From Verrucomicrobiota bacterium (GTDB taxonomy: Bacteria; Verrucomicrobiota; Verrucomicrobiia; Limisphaerales; JADLHS01), in assembly GCA_025350905.1 (NCBI GenBank), contig JANXWY010000314.1, positions 1 through 37,666 of the forward strand: a stretch of DNA of 37,666 bases. Reading direction: 5' to 3'. The translations under genes were made by a program, and so were the position numbers. The stretch's first letter is position 1. Every line of letters starts with the position of its first letter. Positions 1 through 7,697 of the stretch are shown one piece after another. Under the pieces are notes generated by a model, which had not been told where the DNA came from, did no database searches, and worked only from the letters and a program-made list of their open reading frames with translations.

Positions 1-164
1 TCGTCATCGAGGGTTCGAGCTATCGGATGAAAGACCGGGAAAATCAATGAAACCACACCATCAGGAACACGGGACTTTCGCGCCGCCACGACCGGATTTT
101 CAAACCGGCGGTTTTACGCCACTTTCGCGCCGCCGCTCACAAATTGCGCAGTTTCTTATTCAAC

Positions 165-1697
165 ATGCAACCAGATGATCCTCCAGTGATGGTCGGTAGG
201 CCGCCCAAGGAGGCAGTTGCGACCCCAAAAGCACGAGGCGTTGAGGAGTATTTGCTCTGGGTGCTGGTGGTCTTGGCCGTGGGGTCCACCGTCGCGGTGT
301 TCTGTGTGATAGGTTTGCGAATCTCATTTTCCTACCATCTGGAGGTCAATGAAACGATGGTCTGGGAGTTGACGGATCGGGTGTTCCAAGGGAAATCCGT
401 TTACGTCAAACCGTCGGTCGAGTTTACGCCGGTGTTATATCCTCCGGTTTATCTCCATCTGGCGGCTGGATTGTTCAAACTTTTCGGCGCCTCGTTTCTC
501 ATCCTCCGACTGATTTCCATCTTCGCGACTTGCGGGTCCGTGGTCCTGATCTTCCGCGAAGTGAAACTTCGCACGCACCACTGGAAATACGGAATTATTG
601 CCGCGGGACTTTTCATGGCTTCGTATCAGCGCTCGGGATTTTGGATGGATCTGGGACGGATCGACTCACTGTGGGTCTTCTTCCTGTTGCTAAGTTTTTC
701 ACTGCTGCCCAAGTCGGCCGGCAAGGGATCGCTCGCGGTGTTTCTGGGCGTCTATTTGACGGCCTTGTTCACGAAGCAAACGACGTTGTTTTTTGCCCCG
801 GCCTTTGGCTTGGCCCTTTTTCGGGTGGCTCCGTCCGGCGCCTGGTTTCGGGTCGCTATCTTTGCGGGTTCGCAAATCGCCTGCCTGATGGCCCTGCACC
901 TGGTGACCTCAGGTTGGTTCACGTTCTACTGTTTCAAGGTGCCGGGAGGACATGGCATCTATGCCCACCGCTTCGAGGAATTCTGGCAGAACGCGGCGGC
1001 GCCGACGGTGCTGGCGCTGCTTCCGGCCGGGCTCCTTCTGCTGACGGTGGCCGGAGTCCATCCCGTTCGCCGACTGCTCACGCCCTTGCCACTCTTCGAG
1101 GTTTCAGCCATCGGCGCCGCGATTCTTGGCAGTATGAAGATCGGCGGAAGCTGGAATCACTTCATGCCGCTGTTCGCATTGAATGCCATCATTACTGGGG
1201 TGCTATTGGCGCGTTGGGCCGAGCACTTCATCCACCCGGCCGGGAGCCGCCTCACGACATCCTGGGAGTGTTTGATCCCAATTGGCTGCTGTATGGGCCA
1301 GTTTATCTTCTTCTGGCACAACCCGGCGGGCGCGCTGCCTTCGCCGGACCAGGCCGCAAGTCTCCGGAACCTGGAAAGCGCAATCTTGGACGCCCGTCGT
1401 CCTATCTTTTGCAAAGCCCCTTTCAACTACATGCTCTTGAAGCATCAGGAACATCCCACCCACGTGAATCCAGATGCGCTGCAGGATTTACAATGGGCCG
1501 GACTTCAGGACCTAGCCCGCCCACTGGAGGAAGAACTCGAGCGGTTGATAAATACCGGTCATTTCCGGACTTTGGTGCTGTACGAGCATCACTTCAATGC
1601 CTTGTCCCCGGAAGCCCGCTCGCTTTTTCCGAGCGTTACTAATTTCCCGGTCGCCACCTTTGAATCACCGTCCGTGTATGTCCTGTCCCGCCCTTGA
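165..1697 (+). CDS. GT-C type membrane glycosyltransferase (GT39/ArnT-like)
   Basis: Polytopic inner-membrane protein of about 510 residues. It has about ten hydrophobic segments, beginning with one near residues 30-50. After the first helix comes an extracytoplasmic loop with an acidic pair (EVNETMVWEL), and further on a LGRIDSLW segment, resembling the Asp/Arg loops of polyprenyl-phosphate-sugar transferases such as dolichol-P-mannose mannosyltransferases. Such enzymes move a lipid-linked sugar onto an acceptor on the outer face of the membrane. I chose the ATG at 165; the frame also opens at a TTG at 144, and an ATG at 189 is possible. No clear ribosome binding site decides this. It heads a same-strand cluster with a GT2 enzyme and an O-antigen ligase, so a role in surface polysaccharide or glycan decoration is likely. 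The donor and acceptor cannot be told from sequence. Confidence 0.75.
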   Translation: MQPDDPPVMVGRPPKEAVATPKARGVEEYLLWVLVVLAVGSTVAVFCVIGLRISFSYHLEVNETMVWELTDRVFQGKSVYVKPSVEFTPVLYPPVYLHLAAGLFKLFGASFLILRLISIFATCGSVVLIFREVKLRTHHWKYGIIAAGLFMASYQRSGFWMDLGRIDSLWVFFLLLSFSLLPKSAGKGSLAVFLGVYLTALFTKQTTLFFAPAFGLALFRVAPSGAWFRVAIFAGSQIACLMALHLVTSGWFTFYCFKVPGGHGIYAHRFEEFWQNAAAPTVLALLPAGLLLLTVAGVHPVRRLLTPLPLFEVSAIGAAILGSMKIGGSWNHFMPLFALNAIITGVLLARWAEHFIHPAGSRLTTSWECLIPIGCCMGQFIFFWHNPAGALPSPDQAASLRNLESAILDARRPIFCKAPFNYMLLKHQEHPTHVNPDALQDLQWAGLQDLARPLEEELERLINTGHFRTLVLYEHHFNALSPEARSLFPSVTNFPVATFESPSVYVLSRP

Positions 1698-1782
1698 TGC
1701 AACTTCCGATCAACCATTAACAAGTCGTTGGATCTGAAACCGCAATGCGCTCCGGTGTGAATGCGGTCACCGGATCCGCCCA

Positions 1783-2574
1783 ATGAAGATCAACATCACG
1801 ATTCCGGTGCTGAACGAGGAAACCAAATTGAGCGTGGCGGTTCATCGGTTAAGCCAGTGGGTGGCTGACCAACGTGGCCCGTTTGAATGGGAGCTTGTGA
1901 TCGCGGACAATGGTTCCACCGATCGGACCGCCGCGATGGGTCGCGAGTTGGCCGGCAGCTTGCCGATCGTCAGGTATGTGCGCTTCGAGGAGCGCGGACG
2001 TGGCGCGGCTTTATCCCGGGTGTGGCTGGCGTCGGATGCCAATGTGTTAAGTTACATGGATGTTGATCTGTCATCGGATCTCCTGGATTTTCCAGCCCTG
2101 CTTGAGCCGGTGGTTAGTGGACGAGCAGATATAGCCATCGGCTCGCGCCTGACTTCCGGGGCGCAAACGACGCGGTGTCTTTCGCGAGAAATCATTTCCC
2201 GGGTTTACAATCAACTATTGCGCCTGGTTTTTCAGACGAGAATTCAAGACTCGCAGTGCGGCTTCAAAGTGCTGTCCGCCGCAGCGGGCCAGGCGTTGCT
2301 GCCCCAAGTCAAGGATCGCGGCTGGTTTTGGGATTCGGAACTACTCCTGAACGCCGAGCGCCAAGGCTGGCGTGTTTTTGAGCACCCGATCCGATGGGTG
2401 GAGAACCCTGACAGCCGGGTGGCAGTTTGTCGCACGGCATGGCTAAACGTTTGTGGAATCTATCGGCTGCGACGGAGATTCGCGCGATCGAAAATGCCGA
2501 GCTTGTCGAGAACTCTGAAAACAGTTGGCAACAATGCCAGTGTAGGCGTGACGCCTGGCAATCGTAACGAATAG
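1783..2574 (+). CDS. Family 2 glycosyltransferase (dolichyl-phosphate-glucose synthase-like)
   Basis: Cytoplasmic GT-A fold enzyme of 263 residues. The N-terminus has the GT2 signature ITIPVLNEE, then ADNGSTDRTA (nucleotide-sugar binding), then MDVDLSSDL as the DXD metal-binding motif, IAIGSRL, and QDSQCGFKVL followed by WFWDSELL. The order SRL, QCGFK, WDSELL is typical of polyprenyl-phosphate glucosyl/mannosyl transferases (ALG5/DPM1 group). Family enzymes transfer a sugar from a nucleotide donor to undecaprenyl phosphate. It has no C-terminal transmembrane helices, unlike the GtrB subgroup. It lies 85 bp after the GT-C gene and 11 bp before the O-antigen ligase gene. A plausible reading is that it makes the lipid-phosphate sugar used by the upstream GT-C enzyme; that pairing is inference. 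Confidence 0.85.
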   Translation: MKINITIPVLNEETKLSVAVHRLSQWVADQRGPFEWELVIADNGSTDRTAAMGRELAGSLPIVRYVRFEERGRGAALSRVWLASDANVLSYMDVDLSSDLLDFPALLEPVVSGRADIAIGSRLTSGAQTTRCLSREIISRVYNQLLRLVFQTRIQDSQCGFKVLSAAAGQALLPQVKDRGWFWDSELLLNAERQGWRVFEHPIRWVENPDSRVAVCRTAWLNVCGIYRLRRRFARSKMPSLSRTLKTVGNNASVGVTPGNRNE

Positions 2575-2585
2575 AATCAATCCGC

Positions 2586-5204
2586 ATGAACTGGCACCAA
2601 GTCCGTCGCTACGTGAGTTTGGTGCTGGTTGGCGGAATCCTCGGCCTGGTGTTGGGGTCCGTTTGGATCTTGTCCGGCAATGCGCCTGAATGGTTGCGAA
2701 TGGTGGGGCTCGAAATCCAGGCCGCGTGCCGGGATGCGGAGACGCAGTGGATGGTGATGGTTTGTCTGGTGAGTTACCTGGTGGCGTTTCTGGTTCTCGG
2801 ACGGAGGCTTTTTCAGCCGCAAAAGAACACAGAGAACACAAAAGGGCAAACCCCCTCTCCGCCATCTGTCTTCCGATCTCCGACTTCAATCTCTGCGATC
2901 CTTGCGTTCCTTCGCGGCAATATTTCCCATCCCAACCTCTGGCTCGTTGGTTTGGTGGGAATCGTGTTGTTGCGCTATGCCTTCGCCTACGAAACCGCCG
3001 CGCGGTCGTTGCAGCCGCTGGTTTTGCTGGCAGGGGTTGTCTTTGGCAAGGGCGTCGCTTTGTGGGTCGGGTGGCAGCCAAGTCTAAAGGCCAAAGGCTC
3101 AAGTCTAAAGTTCGGGGAAGGCTGCAATGCGGAATGCCCATCTTTCAACTCTCAACCATCTGCCATCAACAAAGCGCGGGCTATCCTCTGCTTTCTAGTT
3201 TTGCTGCTCGCCTGCGCTTCTCAGTGGCAGCTGGATTCAGGAATGGAGTTTCAATATCGCGGCGTGCACCGTTGGACCGGAGCTTGGGATAATCCCAACC
3301 TTTACGGATTGTTAATCGGAGTTGGGATGGTCCTCGCCATCGGTCTATTCGTCCAAAGTCTAATGGCTAAAGGCCAAAGGCGTGGGAATGCGAACGAGCG
3401 ACACCTCACCCCGGGCCGCTCCCCGAACGAGGCGGAGAGGGGGTCCAGTGCTTCGCCAGCATGGCGTTGGGTGAAAATCATTTTGCTTCTCACAGCGGCG
3501 GGATTCTGCGGCGTTGGATTGGTGAAAAGCTACAGCCGCGGGGCGTGGTTGGGGACGACGTGTGGTTTGGGCTGGTTGTTATGGCAATGGCTTTCACGAA
3601 CCCACCTCACCCAGAACCCTCACTCCCAGCCCCTACCCATGAACCTCCCGGAGGCCGCGTTGATTTCCAAGGACTTGCCGACGGGAGGTTCAGGGGAACA
3701 AATCGCGAGCCTTGGCGGCTCGTGGAATCTCTCCCAGCCGCTGGGCGAGGGTGGCGTCGGACTCTCCCCCCGTCCGCCGGGCGGCGAGGGAGAAGCCCTT
3801 TCGTGTCATTCGTGTGTTTCGTGGTTAAGAAAAGGCCGGCTGCCGATCTCTTTGCTGCTGGCCTCGGTCTTAATTGCCTGCTACTGGCAGTTTCGGCACA
3901 CGGAGAACCCGTTGGCGCGGCGGGTGTTTTCCTTTGCCAACCCCAATGACTTTTCGTGGCGCAATCGCGTGAGCGCCTGGCAGGGAGCGGGCCGCATGAT
4001 GCTCGACAAACCGCTCACGGGTTTTGGTTGGGGCCAGGCGGAGGAAGTTTACGGTAAAGAATATCGCGCGGCGCGGTTGGAGGAAACGGCAGCGATCCAG
4101 TTGAACGACTATCTGACGCTCGGGATTTCGGCCGGCGTGCCAGCGTTGGTCTGTTTCTTCGCTTACAGTTTCTTGTCGGTTCGCCGGGGGATGGGCCAGC
4201 GTCGGCAGGACCTCGGCTTGCCAGTTCATGGCTCCGATGCGCGTCCATCGTTGGAGGTCGAAGATCCCCATAAACCTCCTCCTCACCCGGCCTCCGGCCA
4301 CCCTCTCCCCATCCGATGGGGAGAGGGATCGGGTGAAGGGGACGCGTCCCCGCTATCATCCATCAACTCACAACTTTCAACGATTGCATCAAGCGGCGCG
4401 TTGGTGTTGCTGGTGGGCTTCTGGTTTGATGGTGGCTTGTTCAAACTGCCAACGACGGCGGTGTTCTGGATGTTGGTGGAACTGAGGCAGATTGCCCCTC
4501 ACCCTTCCCTCTCGCCTTCCGAAGGGAAGAGGGTGTTCCCGCAGTCGCAGGGAACGGGTAAGGGGAGATCACTGCGCAACGTCTCGGCCCTCCTCCTCCG
4601 CTGGCTTGCGGGAAGCATGGCCCTCGCCGCCGCGGGCGTGACGGCGTTGCACCTCGTCATTCCCCAACTGGCCGTGAGCGAGCGGACCATGTCCATCGCC
4701 CGCAAGTTCCTTGTGCCACCCAAGGCGAAAAAGGATTTTGAGTCGCTCGCCGCCGAGCCGATCTGGTCGGGCAGGAAACTTGGAACGCTGCTGGAGCATG
4801 TCGAACTGGCGAATTACAACCGCGAACTGGTGAACTGGAAACTCGATGATCAAATTTATCAGCAGTTCGTGTTGTCGCCGCAGATTGATTCGGCACTGGA
4901 TGGCGAAAGGGATTGGCGGCGGCCGTTGTGGGAGAGCCTTTATCCGCGCATTCGGAAGGAAAATAATCTGGAAGCTGCGGCCGCAATCGTGGTGCGGCAC
5001 CTGCGGGAGCGGGTGAAAATTGTAGAACTACATGACGCACCGAGAACGATCACAGAAATCTGGCAGCGGGGGAAAGCGAGCGAACGAGAATTTGAAGATA
5101 TCTGCGTCGCAGCGTTGCGGGCAGCGGGTATTCCCGCGCGGTTGTCGCCATTTGGCCAGAGCGAGTTTGGGAATGGTGTGGAATGGAAGCCCGCGCCGCG
5201 CTAA
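2586..5204 (+). CDS. O-antigen ligase/polymerase (Wzy/WaaL family) with in-frame repeat insertions
   Basis: Polytopic membrane protein of 872 residues. The Wzy_C-like core is visible: a helix pair around residues 240-256, KSYSRGAWLG at about 314-323, a loop ending in DKPLTGFGWGQ (474-484), and LNDYLTLGISAGVPAL (506-521), the usual membrane and periplasmic signature of enzymes that polymerise O-antigen or ligate glycans to lipid A or other acceptors. About 180 residues follow the last helix (670-690) as a soluble tail. The protein is far longer than usual for the family (roughly 400-600). Much of the excess comes from six hydrophilic, Pro/Ser/Gly-rich segments encoded by repeat-like DNA at about 2817-2921, 3078-3173, 3354-3461, 3603-3840, 4209-4394 and 4497-4577. 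All are read in frame and mostly fall in loops between helices. The product may be functional, or the gene may be slowly eroding; the open frame favours function. Confidence 0.85.
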   Translation: MNWHQVRRYVSLVLVGGILGLVLGSVWILSGNAPEWLRMVGLEIQAACRDAETQWMVMVCLVSYLVAFLVLGRRLFQPQKNTENTKGQTPSPPSVFRSPTSISAILAFLRGNISHPNLWLVGLVGIVLLRYAFAYETAARSLQPLVLLAGVVFGKGVALWVGWQPSLKAKGSSLKFGEGCNAECPSFNSQPSAINKARAILCFLVLLLACASQWQLDSGMEFQYRGVHRWTGAWDNPNLYGLLIGVGMVLAIGLFVQSLMAKGQRRGNANERHLTPGRSPNEAERGSSASPAWRWVKIILLLTAAGFCGVGLVKSYSRGAWLGTTCGLGWLLWQWLSRTHLTQNPHSQPLPMNLPEAALISKDLPTGGSGEQIASLGGSWNLSQPLGEGGVGLSPRPPGGEGEALSCHSCVSWLRKGRLPISLLLASVLIACYWQFRHTENPLARRVFSFANPNDFSWRNRVSAWQGAGRMMLDKPLTGFGWGQAEEVYGKEYRAARLEETAAIQLNDYLTLGISAGVPALVCFFAYSFLSVRRGMGQRRQDLGLPVHGSDARPSLEVEDPHKPPPHPASGHPLPIRWGEGSGEGDASPLSSINSQLSTIASSGALVLLVGFWFDGGLFKLPTTAVFWMLVELRQIAPHPSLSPSEGKRVFPQSQGTGKGRSLRNVSALLLRWLAGSMALAAAGVTALHLVIPQLAVSERTMSIARKFLVPPKAKKDFESLAAEPIWSGRKLGTLLEHVELANYNRELVNWKLDDQIYQQFVLSPQIDSALDGERDWRRPLWESLYPRIRKENNLEAAAAIVVRHLRERVKIVELHDAPRTITEIWQRGKASEREFEDICVAALRAAGIPARLSPFGQSEFGNGVEWKPAPR
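2817..2921 (+). repeat. In-frame low-complexity insertion 1 in the O-antigen ligase gene
   Basis: The DNA contains AACACAGAGAACACAAAAGG-type sequence, then GATCCTTGCGTTCCTTCGCGG-type sequence. It is translated as a hydrophilic stretch (about residues 78-112, KNTENTKG...) between two hydrophobic segments. Boundaries are approximate. Its composition differs from the flanking membrane-coding DNA. Confidence 0.6.
3078..3173 (+). repeat. In-frame low-complexity insertion 2 in the O-antigen ligase gene
   Basis: The block has two near-copies of AAGTCTAAAG/GCCAAAGGCT-type words (3080-3112), then CTTTCAACTCTCAACCATCTGCCATCAAC-type sequence (3144-3171). It encodes a polar loop (about residues 165-197) that breaks up a run of hydrophobic helices. 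The same word types recur at 3354-3385 and 4360-4385 in the same gene. Confidence 0.6.
3354..3461 (+). repeat. In-frame insertion 3 in the O-antigen ligase gene
   Basis: It starts with CAAAGTCTAATGGCTAAAGG-type words like those at 3080. It continues with CTCACCCCGGGCCGCTCCCC and GAGGCGGAGAGGGGG (3409-3443), an imperfect inverted repeat of the CTCACCC...GAGAGGG kind. It is translated as a hydrophilic loop around residues 257-292. Confidence 0.6.
3603..3840 (+). repeat. In-frame insertion 4 (composite, about 80 codons) in the O-antigen ligase gene
   Basis: This is the longest insertion. It holds CCTCACCCAGAACCCTCACTCCC-type sequence, a perfect 11-bp inverted repeat TGAACCTCCCG (3640-3650) / CGGGAGGTTCA (3682-3692), a CTCTCCCCCCGTCCGCCGGGCGGCGAGGGAG-type imperfect palindrome (3760-3792), and a TCGTGTCATTCGTGTGTTTCGTGGTT-type word array (3801-3826). 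It encodes about residues 340-420, a Pro/Gly-rich loop before the helix at 421-433. At least three repeat families appear to have landed side by side. Confidence 0.65.
4209..4394 (+). repeat. In-frame insertion 5 with perfect palindromes in the O-antigen ligase gene
   Basis: It contains a near-perfect palindrome, CCCTCTCCCCATC (4301-4313) paired with GATGGGGAGAGGG (4315-4327), and a perfect 14-bp palindrome GGGGACGCGTCCCC (4338-4351). A CATCAACTCACAACTTTCAACG-type word array follows (4361-4382). It encodes about residues 542-603 between two transmembrane segments. Confidence 0.65.
4497..4577 (+). repeat. In-frame insertion 6 in the O-antigen ligase gene
   Basis: The block is CTCACCCTTCCCTCTCGCC followed by TTCCGAAGGGAAGAGGGTG, an imperfect inverted repeat. 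It is another member of the CTCACCC...GAGAGGG family seen at 3409 and 4282. It is translated as a polar loop (residues about 638-664, HPSLSPSEGKR...) between the helices at about 604-633 and 667-692. Confidence 0.6.
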
Positions 5205-5310
5205 GGCAAGCGGCATTTTGTGCCACCGTCAGCAGGGTGAGCTTCAACGCCCATCGCCGTCGCCTTCCTTTCGGACGTGCATTTATCGGATTATCTGTCA
5301 CTAATTCCGT

Positions 5311-6480
5311 ATGAAACGATTCTCCCTGATTCTCCTGCTGACTGTGGCAGTCCCCGCGTGCGCTGTGGATAGCGATGGCTTTGTGCCACTGTTCAACGGC
5401 CGTGATTTGACCGGCTGGGTGAATGCCAATTGCGCGCCCGAAACCTGGAGCGTCCGTGACGGCATGATTCATTGCACCGGTCAGCCCACCGGCGCGCTGC
5501 GCACCGAACGGCAATACGAAAACTTCGTCCTCGAAGTCGAGTGGCGGCATTTGGTCAGCGGCGGCAATTCCGGCGTGTTCATCTGGGGCACGCCCATTGC
5601 GGCGCCGGGCGTGCCGTTCCTGCGCGGCATCGAAGTGCAGGTGCTCGACCACGGTTACGCCGAGCAATACGAGAAGCAGAACGGGAAGAAGTCCGACTGG
5701 TTCACCACGCACGGCGATGTGTTTCCCATCCACGGTGCGAGCATGAAACCATTCGGGCGTCACAACGGCGATCGCAGTTTCCCGTCCGAGGACCGGAGCA
5801 AAGGGTTTCCGGAGTGGAATCATTACCGCATCGTCGGCACGAACGGCGTGCTTCGTCTCAGTGTGAACGGCAAGGAAGTGTCGGGCGGCGAGAATTGCAA
5901 TTATCGCAAAGGTTACCTTGCCTTGGAGTCGGAGGGTGCGCCGGTGGAATTTCGCAACCTCCGCCTCCAGGAACTGCCGTCGAGCGGCGCATCGCCGGAA
6001 CTGACTGCCCCGCTGGATCTGGGTTGGCGTCCCCTTTTTACAGGCCTCGATTTGCGCGGGTGGCAGACGAATGCGGTCACGGCCTCCCGCTGGCAGGCGG
6101 GCGGCGGTCGCATCGTGCTCACGAGCGGGGAAGCGGACGCGGCGGCCACGCTCTGGACGGATAAGGATTTTGGCGACGCGGAGTTCGTGCTGGATTGTCG
6201 GCCTGCGAAGCCGGCCGAGGGAAAATCAGCCGTGGTGCCAACAATTTTCTTGCGGGGTACCGGTGGGAACGGCGTCGAGGTGAAACTGGAGGGCGCGGCC
6301 CCGGGCAGCTATCAACGCTACGTCGTTACCTTGAAAGGCCGCGAAGTAACGGTGAAACGCAACGGTCAGGAAACGCAAAGCCGCACGTTGCCAGCCAATG
6401 CGCTGGCGCAGGGAGCGTTTGGTTTGTGCGCCGCGGGCGGTGCGGTGGAGTTCATGAATCTCTGCGTGCGGGATCTGTGA
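5311..6480 (+). CDS. Secreted tandem DUF1080 (3-keto-disaccharide hydrolase-like) protein
   Basis: Exported protein of 389 residues. The N-terminus MKRFSLILLLTVAVPACA is a signal peptide; cleavage after ACA is likely, though the Cys at 17 leaves lipid modification possible. The first DUF1080 domain (about 23-225) begins FVPLFNGRDLTGW and contains NSGVFIWG, the IEVQVLDH strand, HNGDRSFPS and EWNHYRIV, all typical of this concanavalin-like family. A second, shorter and more divergent domain starts at about 235 (WRPLFTGLDLRGWQ) and lacks the NSG..IWG and QVLDH motifs, so it may be a binding module. Family members are abundant in Planctomycetes and Verrucomicrobia, and some cleave 3-keto-glycosides; the substrate here is unknown. 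It stands alone, convergent with the DUF1501 gene. Confidence 0.85.
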   Translation: MKRFSLILLLTVAVPACAVDSDGFVPLFNGRDLTGWVNANCAPETWSVRDGMIHCTGQPTGALRTERQYENFVLEVEWRHLVSGGNSGVFIWGTPIAAPGVPFLRGIEVQVLDHGYAEQYEKQNGKKSDWFTTHGDVFPIHGASMKPFGRHNGDRSFPSEDRSKGFPEWNHYRIVGTNGVLRLSVNGKEVSGGENCNYRKGYLALESEGAPVEFRNLRLQELPSSGASPELTAPLDLGWRPLFTGLDLRGWQTNAVTASRWQAGGGRIVLTSGEADAAATLWTDKDFGDAEFVLDCRPAKPAEGKSAVVPTIFLRGTGGNGVEVKLEGAAPGSYQRYVVTLKGREVTVKRNGQETQSRTLPANALAQGAFGLCAAGGAVEFMNLCVRDL

Positions 6481-6571
6481 TAAAGTTGGGCGAAGACTTT
6501 AACTCGCTTTCCTGATGGCAGCCGGACTTGAATGAAGCTGAATCGGAAACGGCGAAAGGCGAAAGCACAGC

Positions 6572-7696
6572 TCAACCATACAAGGGCAGGGGCGCAATGT
6601 TGAACTCGGGGAAAACCTGGCTCAATTTGCCGCCGGCACCGTGGCGCTGCAAGATGGGTGCGAGCACGTTGCGGTAGTTGGTCGTGACCGGCAGGTCGCC
6701 TGGGCCTTCGAGGACCTCCCGGCTCAAGCCGGGCCATTTTCCCAGCACCCGCCCGCCTTCGATGCCGCCACCCATGACGAACATGACGCTGCCTCGTCCG
6801 TGATCGGTGCCGAACGCGGAGTTTTCTTCCACGCGGCGCCCGAATTCAGTCATCACCACCACCGTCGTGCGGTGCATTTCATCCCCCAGGTCTTGATAGA
6901 AGGCCGCCAGGCCTTTGGCCAACCGCGAGATCAGTGGATCCATGATGAGGGACTGACTAAAGTGTGAATCCCAGCCGCCCAAATCCACCGAAGCCGCCTG
7001 CAAACCGACACGCCCCTTGATGAGCCGGGCGACTTGGCGAAGGCCGCGGGAAAAATCGTCGCCCCCGTAATGCGCACCGTTAGCCGCCAGGTACGGGGTG
7101 TTGCGCAATTGCTCCACACGGCGGAGGGCGTCGAGTGTGTCGCGACCGGCGCCGGCCAGCCCGTCGGTTTGCGCGCCGTACAACTTGGCAAGCGATTGCG
7201 TCAGACGGGGACGGTTGTCGCCCAGGGAAAAATCATCGAGCGACTGCAGGACGGTCGCCGCGGGTGATCCGCGCAGGCATTCGGGAATGGACTTGCCCAG
7301 CGCGACGGCGGCGAGCGGACCGCTGCCGGCCTGGTTGCGGGCTTGAAGAAATCGTCCCAACCAGCCACCGCCCGTGACGCCGCCGTGCTCCATCAAATCC
7401 TGCGCTTCGAAGTGGGAACGCGTATTGTCCTCTGATCCGGCGGCATGAATGATCGCCAGCGCCCCGTCGTGATAAGCTGGTTCGAGCGCTTGCAGCAACG
7501 GGTTCAAGCCGTAAAAGCCGTCCAGGCGCACCGCCTGTTTTCGGCCGATGGCGATTCGGGGGCGCGCGCGGTAATAGCCATCGTCGTCCAGCGGCGCGAC
7601 GAGGTTCAGGCCATCCGCGCCTCCGCGTAGAAAAACCACAACCAACGTTTGACGCTGATCGCCATTGCCGGTCAAAATGCTTTGGACTTCGGCCAT
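6572..7696 (-). CDS. DUF1501 family protein (sulfatase-like fold)
   Basis: The 374-residue product matches DUF1501: FLRGGADGLNLVAPLDDDGYYRARPRIA near the start, HAAGSEDNTRSHFEAQDLME, a central SVDLGGWDSHFSQ, and VVVMTEFGRRVEEN...GTDHGRGSVMFVMGGG near residues 280-330. The GGWDSH and TEFGR...TDHG elements resemble metal-site motifs of the alkaline phosphatase/sulfatase superfamily, though no activity is established for the family. No signal peptide is visible, although many relatives carry a Tat signal. Its ATG follows the DUF1800 stop by one base (TGATATG), so the two are probably translationally coupled. DUF1800-DUF1501 pairs are characteristic of PVC-group and some other bacteria, and are thought to act on exported substrates. 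Confidence 0.88.
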   Translation of the reverse strand: MAEVQSILTGNGDQRQTLVVVFLRGGADGLNLVAPLDDDGYYRARPRIAIGRKQAVRLDGFYGLNPLLQALEPAYHDGALAIIHAAGSEDNTRSHFEAQDLMEHGGVTGGGWLGRFLQARNQAGSGPLAAVALGKSIPECLRGSPAATVLQSLDDFSLGDNRPRLTQSLAKLYGAQTDGLAGAGRDTLDALRRVEQLRNTPYLAANGAHYGGDDFSRGLRQVARLIKGRVGLQAASVDLGGWDSHFSQSLIMDPLISRLAKGLAAFYQDLGDEMHRTTVVVMTEFGRRVEENSAFGTDHGRGSVMFVMGGGIEGGRVLGKWPGLSREVLEGPGDLPVTTNYRNVLAPILQRHGAGGKLSQVFPEFNIAPLPLYG

Positions 7697-7697
7697 A

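Noticed and set aside
5-25. GGGTTCGAGC near the window start, resembling a tRNA T-loop
   Set aside because: No matching T-stem, acceptor stem or anticodon arm can be built around it.
530-1642. A 370-codon frame overlapping the GT-C gene in another phase
   Set aside because: The overlapping product lacks membrane segments or motifs, whereas the chosen frame has a coherent polytopic topology.
2586-5204. Pseudogene call for the O-antigen ligase because of its many insertions
   Set aside because: No stop or frameshift interrupts 872 codons, and the core motifs remain, so it is kept as a coding gene.
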